Counted from the first letter of the stretch, positions 13,904 through 21,855 are shown. The stretch is DNA of 25,960 bases from CAYGYG01 sp964354155 (GCA_964354155.1 CAYGYG010000039.1:1-25960), one strand, 5' to 3'. A program made the numbers and translations. The notes: generated by a model not told the origin, from the sequence alone.

Positions 13904-15283
13904 TTATCTAATCTTCACAATCCTCTGCGGCGCGGCAAAGCCGCTCTGCGGTTTCACAAAATAGACCCCCGCCGCAAGCCCAATCCCTATCCGATCACCG
14001 CGGAAGACTCCGACCTGACGACCGGAGATATCAAAGAGCGTGAAATTCTCCTTCTCATGTCCCGCAACCGTGGCAAAGGTGGCGAAGGGATTCGGCATTA
14101 TTCTGACTTTTTGATTTTTGATTCTTGATATTTGATTTTCTTCTTCTATTCCCACCATGCTGTCACGGAGGACTGAAATACTTGGATCATCGTAGTTAGC
14201 CGCATAAGTACGATTATACGAGGGACTGTAGGTGAAGCAAAGCGGGCGGGCGCCAACGGCGATTGTTCTTATCACACCGTTGCTCACACCATCAATCACG
14301 CTTACGCTGTTGCTTCCGCTATTGGCACAGTAGACTTTGTTGTTGGTCGGATTATGGGTCAAAGCTCGCGGACTATCGTATACCGGGACCGTCGTAAGCA
14401 CATTGTTGGTCGCTCCATCAATCACCGTAACATCATCGCTATTCTCGTTGGCGCAATAGACCTTGTTGCTGTTGCGATTGTATGCCAGGGCCCAAGGACC
14501 ATCTCCGACCGCGATCGTGGTGATGACCGTATCGGTCGCACCGTCGATCACCGTAACATTATCGCTCCACAAATCAGTGCAGTAGACCTTGTTGTTGGTC
14601 GGATTGTAGACCAGGGCCCAAGGCCCGTCTCCGACCGCGATCGTGGTGATGACCGTATCGGTCGCGCCGTCGATGACCGTAACATTATCGCTCGAACCAT
14701 TAGCGCAGTAGACCTTGTTGTTGGTCGGATTGTAGACCAGGGCCCAAGGCCCATCTCCGACCGCGATCGTGGTGATGACCGTATCGGTCGCGCCGTCGAT
14801 CACCGTGACCTCAGCGCTCAGACAATCAGCGCAGTAGATCTTGTTATTGGTCGGATTATAGACCGGGGCACAAGGGTGACTTCCGGAGGTAATCGTGGTG
14901 ATGACCGCATTGCTCGCGCCGTCAATCACCGTAACCTCATCGCTTTCATAATCAGTGCTGTACACCTTGTTGCTTGTCGGATTGTAGACCAGGCCATAAG
15001 GCAACTCTCCGACGGCGATAGTAGTGATGACCGCATTGGTCACGCCGTCGATCACCGTGACGCGATCGATTACTTCATTGGCGCAATAGACCTTGTTGTT
15101 GGTCGGATTGTAGGTTAAAGCGCAAGGCGTGACTCCAACGGGAATCGTAGTCTCGAGCCACTGCCCGAGGGCAAAAGTAGAAAGTAGGACGTAGAAAGTA
15201 GAGAGCAGATAAAACCTGGCACAAGCATGCCTTTGGAAAAGACGGAAACGAGTAGCGAAAATCCCAACTTCAACCTTTTTCAT
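13904..15283 (-). CDS. Exported YVTN-type seven-bladed propeller with sorting domain
   Basis: The 459-residue product has a long basic start, a hydrophobic stretch (FYLLSTFYVLLSTFALGQ) and seven repeats of about 42 residues. Each repeat holds YNPTNNKVYCAN, DNVTVIDGATDTVITTIAVG and a GPWAL-like turn, typical of YVTN beta-propellers. A linker (IEEENQISRIKNQ) and a type A sorting domain follow (MPNPFA, LFDISGRQVG, AAGVYFVKPQ). Start ATG 15283 is preferred to GTG 15295: AAAGGTG lies about ten bases upstream of it and it begins MKK. A promoter lies at 15330-15357. Repeats 3-5 are nearly identical at DNA level with a 126-bp period. It is probably a secreted or surface protein; its ligand is unknown. 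Confidence 0.9.
   Translation of the reverse strand: MKKVEVGIFATRFRLFQRHACARFYLLSTFYVLLSTFALGQWLETTIPVGVTPCALTYNPTNNKVYCANEVIDRVTVIDGVTNAVITTIAVGELPYGLVYNPTSNKVYSTDYESDEVTVIDGASNAVITTITSGSHPCAPVYNPTNNKIYCADCLSAEVTVIDGATDTVITTIAVGDGPWALVYNPTNNKVYCANGSSDNVTVIDGATDTVITTIAVGDGPWALVYNPTNNKVYCTDLWSDNVTVIDGATDTVITTIAVGDGPWALAYNRNSNKVYCANENSDDVTVIDGATNNVLTTVPVYDSPRALTHNPTNNKVYCANSGSNSVSVIDGVSNGVIRTIAVGARPLCFTYSPSYNRTYAANYDDPSISVLRDSMVGIEEENQISRIKNQKVRIMPNPFATFATVAGHEKENFTLFDISGRQVGVFRGDRIGIGLAAGVYFVKPQSGFAAPQRIVKIR
14503..14880 (-). repeat. Tandem 126-bp coding repeats in the YVTN gene
   Basis: Units starting at 14503, 14629 and 14755 are spaced exactly 126 bp (42 codons). The first two are almost identical and the third diverges toward its far end. 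This points to recent blade duplication and possible length variation. Confidence 0.8.
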
Positions 15284-15329
15284 TTTACATTTCACCTTTA
15301 ACCACTGCCTAGCCGCCAGTCATGCAACA

Positions 15330-15357
15330 ATTCTAAATGGAACCCATCAGAAGTCAA
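15330..15357 (-). promoter_or_regulatory. Sigma70-like promoter for the YVTN gene
   Basis: On the minus strand TTGACT (15357-15352) and TAGAAT (15335-15330) are 16 bases apart, about 47 bases before ATG 15283. Confidence 0.6.
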
Positions 15358-15470
15358 GCGATATAAGTAGCGAAAGGCTGGAGCAATGAGCAATGAGTCC
15401 TGAATGATGCTCGATACAGGATACATGATCCATGATAACGGAAACATTTATCTCCGCCATCTGCCGTGTT

Positions 15471-15519
15471 ATCACTGTAATCTATGCGAAGCACTGTGAT
15501 CGATGTCCCGTACGGGACA
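15471..15519. repeat. Tandem pair of hairpin-plus-tag elements, reverse order
   Basis: Tag ATCACTGTAATCTA (15471-15484), short stem TGC-GAA-GCA, second tag CTGTGATCGA (15494-15503), then the perfect palindrome TGTCCCGTACGGGACA (15504-15519). The last stem is close to the one at 8570-8584. Confidence 0.7.
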
Positions 15520-15583
15520 ACCTTTTGCATTTTCCATTTATGACAGCCGGGACAGTCCCCGAAACCATCCACCCCCTTCTTAC

Positions 15584-15606
15584 TCCTCCCCCGTCAAGGA
15601 GGAGGA
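15584..15606 (-). terminator. Hairpin downstream of the concanavalin-like protein gene; second copy
   Basis: TCCTCCCCC pairs with GGAGGAGGA around GTCAA, with one mismatch. It lies 16 bases beyond the stop at 15622 and matches the element at 13793-13815, including the preceding TTAC. A terminator or REP-like role is inferred from position. Confidence 0.4.
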
Positions 15607-15621
15607 ATCACGAAATGCGGC

Positions 15622-16503
15622 TTATCTGATCTTCACAATCCTCTGAGGTGCGGAGAGACCGGTCTGTGACTGCACAAAATACACCCCCGCCGCGAGCCCA
15701 AGGCCGATTCGGTCACCGCGGTATATCCCGACTCTATTTCCGGCAATGTCATACACTGCGAAATCCTCTCTTTCGTGACCAAGCGCCGCTGCAAAGCTGG
15801 CAAACGGATTCGGCATTATTCTGACTTTTTGATTTTTGATGTTTGGTATTTGATTTTCTTCTTCTATTCCAGTCACCGCCACCAGATGGAACCAATCGAA
15901 ATCGGCGCTTATCTCCGGCGTCTGACGGGTCCCGCCGAACTCCGAGGAAATCATCGCCATCACCCCGGATACCTGATGTCCGGGAAAGGGCCCGCCCAAG
16001 CTAAGAACCGTCCAATTGGAGTTATTCGGGCTGTATTCGGCAAACGCGGTGTTCCCGCTCGTCCTGATCCGGAGGTAGACCAGCGTGTCGCTGTAAGGAA
16101 GACCGTATAAGGAGTCGTTGATCATCCCGAAGACCATCTTACCATAGGGCGAAATGTTGACCACTCCCGCCGCGGCCCGAGGTCTCCCAATGAACAGGGA
16201 GTCGTAGTCGGCATAGACTCCGGCAACCTGGCCCGCGGAATCGGGACGGGCGATGAGCTTGGTGCTCACCTCGAAATTCCCGGGGATCGCTTCCACATGG
16301 TAGAAGCTATTCCACATCGTATCCCCTTCGCAGTATTTGGTGATGATCCGCAGGAACCCCGGCCGGGCCGTGAGGCTCCAGTGGGTAGGGTCCTCCCACC
16401 CGATCCCCCACCGCGGATCTAGCACGCTACTGTTGAACTCGTCCAGGAAATCGGCACTCGCCGCCCCGGCCAGCATGACCAAAACCCAAAACACGCGTTT
16501 CAT
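15622..16503 (-). CDS. Exported concanavalin-like (DUF1349/beta-xylosidase C-terminal-like) protein with sorting domain
   Basis: The 293-residue product has a signal peptide (MKRVFWVLVMLAGAASA) and one beta-sandwich domain (about 20-210). LDPRWGI, WSLTARPGFLRI, GQVAGVYAD and a closing DFDWFHL match the concanavalin-like module at the C-terminus of GH43 xylosidases (DUF1349-like). There is no glycosidase catalytic domain, so carbohydrate binding is possible but unproven. A linker (IEEENQIPNIKNQ) leads to a type A sorting domain (MPNPFA, VYDIAGNRVG, AAGVYFVQSQ) about 70 percent identical to that of the YVTN gene at 13904-15283. Start ATG 16503 is chosen over an upstream frame because AGGAG lies six bases ahead and the signal peptide begins there. 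A promoter lies at 16637-16664. Confidence 0.85.
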   Translation of the reverse strand: MKRVFWVLVMLAGAASADFLDEFNSSVLDPRWGIGWEDPTHWSLTARPGFLRIITKYCEGDTMWNSFYHVEAIPGNFEVSTKLIARPDSAGQVAGVYADYDSLFIGRPRAAAGVVNISPYGKMVFGMINDSLYGLPYSDTLVYLRIRTSGNTAFAEYSPNNSNWTVLSLGGPFPGHQVSGVMAMISSEFGGTRQTPEISADFDWFHLVAVTGIEEENQIPNIKNQKVRIMPNPFASFAAALGHEREDFAVYDIAGNRVGIYRGDRIGLGLAAGVYFVQSQTGLSAPQRIVKIR

Positions 16504-16527
16504 ACCTTTCTCCTTTTTTAGGTTTCT

Positions 16528-16556
16528 CCGGGGGCGGGGCGAAGCCCTGTCCCCGG
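16528..16556 (-). promoter_or_regulatory. GC-rich hairpin in the leader of the concanavalin-like protein gene
   Basis: CCGGGG pairs with CCCCGG and, inside it, GGGC with GCCC around GAA, with a small internal loop. It lies about 25 bases ahead of the ATG at 16503, inside the predicted leader. It may only be another spacer repeat. Confidence 0.35.
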
Positions 16557-16636
16557 GCAAACCACCTATAGCCCAAATATCCCTAAATCCCGCAATCTCC
16601 AGAAATCGATAGGATACCTGATAGAGTCCTCAGGTC

Positions 16637-16664
16637 AGTATAGCAATTAGGGCACCGATGTCAA
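16637..16664 (-). promoter_or_regulatory. Sigma70-like promoter for the concanavalin-like protein gene
   Basis: On the minus strand TTGACA (16664-16659) and TATACT (16642-16637) are 16 bases apart, giving a leader of about 125 bases. It is divergent from the promoter at 16706-16733. Confidence 0.75.
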
Positions 16665-16705
16665 TGGCTAGTCAAGCCGGGAGCCTTACGTTTATCGCTT
16701 TCATG

Positions 16706-16733
16706 TTGACCTACTCGTGGCGACACGTATAAT
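16706..16733 (+). promoter_or_regulatory. Sigma70-like promoter for the cupredoxin gene
   Basis: TTGACC (16706-16711) and a perfect TATAAT (16728-16733) are 16 bases apart. AGGAG at 16746-16750 and GTG at 16758 follow closely. Confidence 0.8.
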
Positions 16734-16757
16734 AGAAGCTCAACCAGGAGATGAAAC

Positions 16758-17123
16758 GTGAAAAAGCTGAAAGCAGTGAAAATGCTATTTGCCGTGTCGC
16801 TGGCAGTCGTTATCGGCGTTCTGATCTCGGGATGTCCGGAGGACACACCCGGCATGCCGGGCGCGAATGAGGTCTGGATCGAAGGGTCGGCGTTCAATCC
16901 GGCCAACAAGGTTGTCACCCAGGGCACAACCATAACCTGGACCAACAAGGATGCTGCCACTCATACTGTGACGAGCGGCTTGCCGACCAAGCCGAGCGGC
17001 AAGTTCGACAGCGGCGACCTGGGTCAGAATGCCACTTACAGCTTCAAGTTCGACAGCAGCGGGACCTACTCTTACTACTGCAAACACCACAGCGGCATGA
17101 CCGGCTCCATAACCGTGCCGTAG
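16758..17123 (+). CDS. Cupredoxin (plastocyanin/amicyanin-like) lipoprotein
   Basis: The 121-residue product has a lipoprotein signal ending in LISGC (lipid on Cys26) and a blue-copper fold. Likely type 1 copper ligands are H69 in ATHTVTS, then C108, H111 and M114 in YYCKHHSGM. This C-x2-H-x2-M loop is that of short-loop cupredoxins such as amicyanin and plastocyanin. It would sit in a membrane on the extracytoplasmic side and could pass electrons or hold copper. The start is GTG, preceded by AGGAG at seven bases. It has its own promoter, and no partner redox enzyme is encoded nearby, so the electron partner is unknown. Length and motif order are normal for the family. Confidence 0.92.
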   Translation: MKKLKAVKMLFAVSLAVVIGVLISGCPEDTPGMPGANEVWIEGSAFNPANKVVTQGTTITWTNKDAATHTVTSGLPTKPSGKFDSGDLGQNATYSFKFDSSGTYSYYCKHHSGMTGSITVP

Positions 17124-17160
17124 AGAAGAAGATAGGCTCGCTTACTTGTAAGGCTGATTC

Positions 17161-17541
17161 ATGACACTGAAGTGGGAAAAACCTGCGCCGGCGCTGGTCG
17201 ACTTCTTCACGGAGAAAACGACCGGAGTTCCATGTGAACACCGGGTCATGTTCGGCTATCCGTGCTGTTTCATCAACAGCAATATGTTCATCGGGCTTTT
17301 CAAACAGCTAATAATCGTTCGGCTCGCGGAGAAGGACCGGGACGTCGCGCTGAACAAGCACCGTCAGGTGACCCTGTTTGAATCGATGCCGGGGAGGGTC
17401 ATGAAGGAGTACGTCGCACTTTCTGAGACCGTATATCGCAATGAAGAAGTCTTTGCCGACCTCGTCAGCAAGTCGCTGAAGCATGTCTCTTCCCTGCCCA
17501 AGAAGGCATCCAAGACGAAAACCAAGAAACGCAAGAAGTGA
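17161..17541 (+). CDS. TfoX N-terminal domain-like protein
   Basis: The 126-residue cytoplasmic protein has the pattern of the TfoX/Sxy N-terminal domain: VMFGYPCCFINSNMFIGLF (about 29-47), LIIVRLAEKDR and a later FESMPGRVMKEYVAL (about 73-87). The domain spans about 1-105. The tail (about 113-126) is nearly all Lys, Arg and Thr (KASKTKTKKRKK). Full TfoX competence regulators also have a C-terminal domain, which is absent, so a role in competence cannot be assumed; single-domain relatives are common and mostly uncharacterised. AAGG lies seven bases before the ATG. It follows the cupredoxin gene by 37 bases and may be co-transcribed with it, though no functional link is apparent. Confidence 0.8.
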   Translation: MTLKWEKPAPALVDFFTEKTTGVPCEHRVMFGYPCCFINSNMFIGLFKQLIIVRLAEKDRDVALNKHRQVTLFESMPGRVMKEYVALSETVYRNEEVFADLVSKSLKHVSSLPKKASKTKTKKRKK

Positions 17542-17696
17542 CGGCGACTGGCTGGAGCGCCCTAGCGCAGCAATGAGTAACGAGTGCTGAGCAATGAGCG
17601 ATGAGGCCAGAATGATGCTCGATCCAGGATACACGATCAACGATAGGTCGTTAATAACTAATGACTCAATAACATAATCACTCGTCCCCCAGAGGC
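17542..17696. repeat. Spacer built of degenerate word repeats
   Basis: GCAATGAG/GAGTGCTGAGCAATGAG words are followed by GATGCTCGATCCAGGATACA and ACGATCAACGATAGG. Near copies lie at 15376-15440 and 18999-19040, and related words occur inside the coding linkers of the two genes to the right. Confidence 0.55.
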
Positions 17697-18974
17697 CTAT
17701 CTGACCTTCATGATCCTCAGCGGCGAGGAACGGCCGTCCTGCGGCTGCACAAAATAGACCCCCGGGGCAAGGCCGATGCCCTGATCGTCACGACCGTCCC
17801 ACCGAATGGTAACTGGTAAACGGTAATCGGTAATCGGCAACGACTTCACCAAACGGCCCGTCGCGTCGTAGATCCGCAGGCCGGGCATTTCCTTCCCGGA
17901 TCGTGTATCGTGCATCGTGTATCGTATCTCACATCGGTTCCTGAACGGATTCGGCTGAATCTTCAATCTGACATCGTGCACCGTGGATCGTGGATCGTTT
18001 CTCTCTTCAATCGCCGTCGGTATGAACTGGTACAGAATCGTTCCCAAGTCACCCACCGCAACTCCCCAATAACCTGGCAAATCAAGCCAGCACCAGACCC
18101 CGCGCAAAGTGTTCGTCACGCCACTTAGCTCAGGCAACCATGTCGCACCGCCGTTGCTCGTCGCCAGAATCCGGCCGTTGGCGCCGACCGCGTAGCCGAG
18201 AGAGCCGTAGCAGGACAAGAATACTCCGTGCAGGTTCTCGGTGAAACCGGTCGAAACCAGAGTCCAGGATGAACCTCCGTCCGTTGTCCTCAAGACTATG
18301 CCGCCGTTGCCGACGACGCACCCCAGGAGTGTATCCCTGAAACAGATACCGCGTAAAGTGTCGGAGACTCCGCTCCCCTGGGTCTGCCAGTCGGCGCCGC
18401 CGTTGGTGGTTCTCATTATTGCACCGTTGGTGCCGCACTTCCATCCGAGCCGATCGTTGACAAACCAGACGCCGAACCAAGTGACCCGAAGCGTCGTCGT
18501 CTGAAACGCCCAGGTCAGCCCACCGTCGGTTGTTCTCCAGACCGACCCGGCACCGCCAACGCCCCATCCATTCATGCTGTCGCCGTAGGATACGGCGTAG
18601 ACGATATTGGTCGGCGTGATCTTTGTGATCCAAGTATTGCCGCTGTTTGTCGTGTGGATCACTGCACCCCCACCCGTATCGCCACCAACCGCCGTTGCCC
18701 ACTCTTTGGAAGAAAGGCATCTGAGCTCCCAGGCTACGCCATACAAGATCTGATTTGTCGGGCTGGTTTGACCCGTCCAGTTGGTCCCCATGTTCTGGGT
18801 TGTGAGGATCGTTCCCTGGTCTCCCACGGCCCAGCCCCTTGGACTCGGCGGACGCCTAAACCAGATGTCTCTGAGGTTGTTGGTGGTTCCACTCGTCTGC
18901 CTGACCCACGTGCCGAAGCCTGGCGCCGCACAGGCGAGAACAATCAAGATACTCAAGCACAATGATCTCCTCAT
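17697..18974 (-). CDS. Exported YCF48/BNR-like propeller protein with sorting domain
   Basis: The 425-residue product has a signal peptide (MRRSLCLSILIVLACAAPGFG) and about seven repeats of 40-45 residues. Each carries GWAVGDQGTILTT-like and TTDGGLTW-like words (Asp-box), as in YCF48/photosystem II stability-factor-type propellers. The linker (EERNDPRSTVHDVRLKIQPN) leads into a type A sorting domain (PNPF, IYDATGRLVKSL, APGVYFVQPQ). Start ATG 18974 is chosen because AGGAGG lies five to six bases upstream and the signal peptide begins there; an open frame extending to 19244 overlaps the next gene and has no protein-like composition. The linker DNA is a run of GATCCACGATCC/GATACACGATGC words shared with spacer repeats. 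It follows the gene ending at 19066 by 91 bases and may share its transcript. Confidence 0.9.
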   Translation of the reverse strand: MRRSLCLSILIVLACAAPGFGTWVRQTSGTTNNLRDIWFRRPPSPRGWAVGDQGTILTTQNMGTNWTGQTSPTNQILYGVAWELRCLSSKEWATAVGGDTGGGAVIHTTNSGNTWITKITPTNIVYAVSYGDSMNGWGVGGAGSVWRTTDGGLTWAFQTTTLRVTWFGVWFVNDRLGWKCGTNGAIMRTTNGGADWQTQGSGVSDTLRGICFRDTLLGCVVGNGGIVLRTTDGGSSWTLVSTGFTENLHGVFLSCYGSLGYAVGANGRILATSNGGATWLPELSGVTNTLRGVWCWLDLPGYWGVAVGDLGTILYQFIPTAIEERNDPRSTVHDVRLKIQPNPFRNRCEIRYTMHDTRSGKEMPGLRIYDATGRLVKSLPITDYRLPVTIRWDGRDDQGIGLAPGVYFVQPQDGRSSPLRIMKVR

Positions 18975-19065
18975 ATAACCTCCTGTCCAGTCAGAAATGA
19001 CGATGCTCGATACCGGATGCATGATACACGATATCGACGGAACGCGGGCCGACGGCCGAAACCTA

Positions 19066-20520
19066 CTACAGCTTGACGATTCTGATAGTCTGACCGTCGC
19101 CAGAGACGGCCCTGATAAAATAGACGCCCGGCGCAAGCCCGGCACCGATCCGATCACCGCGGCAGATTCCGACCCTCTCCCCCGCTGCATCATAGACCGC
19201 AAACGTCTTGCGCTCATGACCGATGACCGCCGCGAAAGAAACAAACGGGTTCGGATGGATCTTCAATTGTGCATCGTGGATCTTGTATCGAGCATCGTCT
19301 CTTTCTTCTTCTATTCCCACCGGATTCCCAGTCGGATTCCGCTTGTAGTAGATTTCGTCGTTCCCGGCCCGGCCGTCTTTCCACACGACATGCAGCCTAG
19401 AACCGGAAATGGCGAGAAACGGATTTTGCGACCACGATGGGTCGTTCGTGAGCCGTGTATCCGTCTCCCAACTTGTCCCGCCGGTGGTTGACCGCTTGTA
19501 GTAGATTTCGTAATTACCGTCCCGGTTGTCCCACCAGACCACATGAAGATTCGAGCCTGAGACGGCGATCGACGCAGCCTCTGAAGTCGCCGCCGCATTG
19601 GTCAAACGTGTATCACTTCCCCAGGTCACTCCGCCATCGGTCGAGCGCTTATAGTATATCTCCCATTGCCCATCCCGGCTGTCCTGAAACGCAATGTGGA
19701 CATTCGCGCCGGAAAGGGCGACCGACGCGCCGAACGACACGCCCGGGTCGTTGGTGAGACGCTGGTCCGAACCCCAGATTGACCCGTGATCGGTGGAGCG
19801 TTTGTAGTAAATCTCATAGGCCCCGCCGTCCCGGTTGTCAAACCAGGCAACGTGGACATCGCCGGAAGGTGCGGCGGCAATCGCCGGACTCTCCGAACTG
19901 CCGGCAGCATTGGTAAGCCGCACGTCCGACTGCCAGCTGATACCGGCATCGGTGGAGCGTTTGTAGTAGACTTCGTAGTTGCCGTCCCTGTTTTCGCGCC
20001 AGACGAGGTGGACATTCGGGCCGGTAAGAGCAAGCGACGGATACCATGAAAGCATGGGGTCGTCGGTAAGGCGGGTGTCCCCTCCCCATGTGACACCGCC
20101 GTCTGAGGAGCGCTTGTAGTAGACTTCGAAGTTGTTCGCCCCGTCCCGGGTATCGTACCAAGCCACGTGCAAAGTCAGGCCCGAAACCGCGATCGTGGGC
20201 AGGGCAGAAATGGCGGCGTCATTGGTCAAGCGCGTGTCCGCGCCCCAGCTGGTTCCGGCGTCAGTTGACCGTTTGTAGTAGATCTCAGAATTCCCGTCGC
20301 GCGTATCCCACCAGACGACGTGTAATGTATCCCCGGTGGCGGCAATGCAGCGCGCGCTCTGCGACGAAACGCTCGAAATGCCGCTGTCAAATGTCAACCG
20401 TTGATCCGCCTCCCACTGCCCGAACAGCGGAATCAGCATCAGGAAAAGAAGCACGCTGAATGACACCAGACCCTTGCCCATTACGATTCTTCGATTCAGC
20501 ACTGCGTACTTTCCTCTCAC
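19066..20520 (-). CDS. Exported sialidase-like (BNR) propeller protein with sorting domain
   Basis: The 484-residue product has a basic start, a hydrophobic signal stretch (VSFSVLLFLMLIPLFGQ) and seven repeats of about 58 residues. Each has W-x-D-x-RDG-x-x-EIYYKRS, an Asp-box-like STDGGVTWG and DTRLTND. Sialidase-type propellers use such repeats, but the arginine triad and catalytic Tyr/Glu of true sialidases are not evident, so a binding role is more likely. The sorting domain (HPNPF, VYDAAGERVG, APGVYFIRA) is of the same subtype as in the genes at 13904 and 15622. GTG 20520 is preferred: AGGAG lies six bases upstream, whereas ATG 20526 touches the AGGAG. ATG 20481 is also possible. It begins 36 bases after the interrupted gene at 20557-21855. 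Confidence 0.88.
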   Translation of the reverse strand: MRGKYAVLNRRIVMGKGLVSFSVLLFLMLIPLFGQWEADQRLTFDSGISSVSSQSARCIAATGDTLHVVWWDTRDGNSEIYYKRSTDAGTSWGADTRLTNDAAISALPTIAVSGLTLHVAWYDTRDGANNFEVYYKRSSDGGVTWGGDTRLTDDPMLSWYPSLALTGPNVHLVWRENRDGNYEVYYKRSTDAGISWQSDVRLTNAAGSSESPAIAAAPSGDVHVAWFDNRDGGAYEIYYKRSTDHGSIWGSDQRLTNDPGVSFGASVALSGANVHIAFQDSRDGQWEIYYKRSTDGGVTWGSDTRLTNAAATSEAASIAVSGSNLHVVWWDNRDGNYEIYYKRSTTGGTSWETDTRLTNDPSWSQNPFLAISGSRLHVVWKDGRAGNDEIYYKRNPTGNPVGIEEERDDARYKIHDAQLKIHPNPFVSFAAVIGHERKTFAVYDAAGERVGICRGDRIGAGLAPGVYFIRAVSGDGQTIRIVKL

Positions 20521-20556
20521 TATCATCTCCTTTTTCGCCTCCCACCTTTAAACACC

Positions 20557-21855
20557 CTACCGGATAACGACGATCTTCTGTCTCTCGTGGACTCCGGCTT
20601 GATTCGACACGATAAAGTATACGCCCGGACCAACGGCGCCTCTTGTCGCGACACAACGCCCCCGGATATCAAACACTTCATATTCTTTGTTCAGGTAACG
20701 GTCGAGCCCGCCCCGCAATACGGACACCGCCCGTGCCCGCGGCCGCATCTCGAAGTCTTGCTCCTGGATTGCGTTGATGTTCACGTCGACATTCCCGTAG
20801 ATGTCGGTCCCGGTACCGCTGTTAACGTGCCAGGCAACGAGGTAGTTTCGGTCCGATGCCGCGGCAACCGCATACCACTTCTCGCTGGTGCTGACGTCAG
20901 ATATGGTGAAGTTGCCGCCGATCAGCGAGCCGGTTTTGGACACAAATTGACCGCAGATCAATCGGTTTGTCCCCTCAAGCTGACGCCACATGACCAGGTA
21001 CTTCTGCCCGTCGTAGGCGACGCTGGGAAACAACTGCGCCTGGGGGCCGGTGCCGATGGGAATCGTGGTGCCGACCGCCTGCCCCTGAGGGGAAACGAGC
21101 TGACCGTTGATGTCATAGATAGTGCTTGTGTTCCAGACGACCAGGTAGTTGGTCCCGTCAAAGGCCATGTCCGGTTCCCAGCCGTTCGTGTTCGGGATCA
21201 AGAAGATGGACCCGTCGGGCCGGCCCGCAAGGTTGAGGAAACGACCGAAGATGGTGCCGGCATCGGTGTTCCACACGACCAGACACCGGGCGCCGTCGTA
21301 CTCGATGGCGGCGTTATTACCATCGGAAATCCCTAGTGCGGTGGAGATGACGACTTGAGGATCAAGAATGGTCCCGGAAGGCGATACGCGCGCGCCGACA
21401 ATGTAGTATGTCGTCGTGTCGATGGTCATGTCGCTCCAGACCACCTGGTGGTTCTGCCCGTTGAAGGCAACCGCAGCCCAGGATTGCTTCTTCGGCCTGG
21501 GATGGATCTCAAGCGACGGGAATGTATCGAGGTTGGGAGTGACCCGCACTCCCACGACATCGCCCTCGCTTCAGCAGTGGTTGCGCGTGACGATCAGGAA
21601 GTTCGAACCGTCGTAGGAGGCGTCGCAGCTGTAGCTGGCGCTGTCCAAATAGAGCAGGCGGCCACCGCCGTCCAGCACCGTACCGGTCTTCGTCACCCGG
21701 GCGCCGTACACGCCCATGCGGTTTGACACGCGGGCATCGATCCAAAAAACGTAGAATTGATCGTTCACAAAGTTCACGGCCGGGTTCTGCTGAAAGCCGG
21801 CCGCGGTACAGATTGGGAAATCAGCACTGATGATTAAGAGGATGATTGGTATCAT
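20557..21855 (-). pseudogene. Exported repeat protein with sorting domain, interrupted by an in-frame TGA
   Basis: ATG 21855 opens a signal-like segment (MIPIILLIISADFPICTAAG) and repeat sequence up to residue 94 (...LIVTRNHC). The next codon, 21573-21571, is TGA. The same frame then continues without a break (SEGDVVGVRVTPNLD...) for about 340 residues to a stop at 20557. Both halves carry the same repeat: [YF]DGxxxLVVW, then VGARVSPSGTILD and similar. The end has a reduced sorting domain (YEVFDIRGRCVA, GPGVYFIVSNQAG, then KIVVIR). Neighbouring genes use TGA as a normal stop. A point mutation (for example from TGG, CGA or GGA), a sequencing error or recoding could explain it. An eight-pair hairpin (21534-21554) follows the TGA. 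Translation restarting at GTG 21555 would lack a signal peptide. Confidence 0.75.

Noticed and set aside
14354..15118. 254-codon open frame on the plus strand
   Set aside because: It is the antisense shadow of the YVTN repeats; its own repeats (DQGPRPVSDRDRGDD) follow directly from the 126-bp period.
16504..16560. Longer start for the concanavalin-like exported protein
   Set aside because: The extra 19 codons are Arg/Pro/Lys-rich hairpin DNA. AGGAG and the signal peptide support ATG 16503.
18975..19244. Extra 90 N-terminal codons for the YCF48-like gene
   Set aside because: They overlap the end of the next gene, have no protein-like composition, and a good ribosome binding site plus signal peptide begin at 18974.
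21534..21573. Selenocysteine insertion as the default reading of the TGA
   Set aside because: The hairpin overlaps a conserved coding repeat, its loop does not match a known consensus, and no sel genes are visible. I keep it only as a test in the findings.
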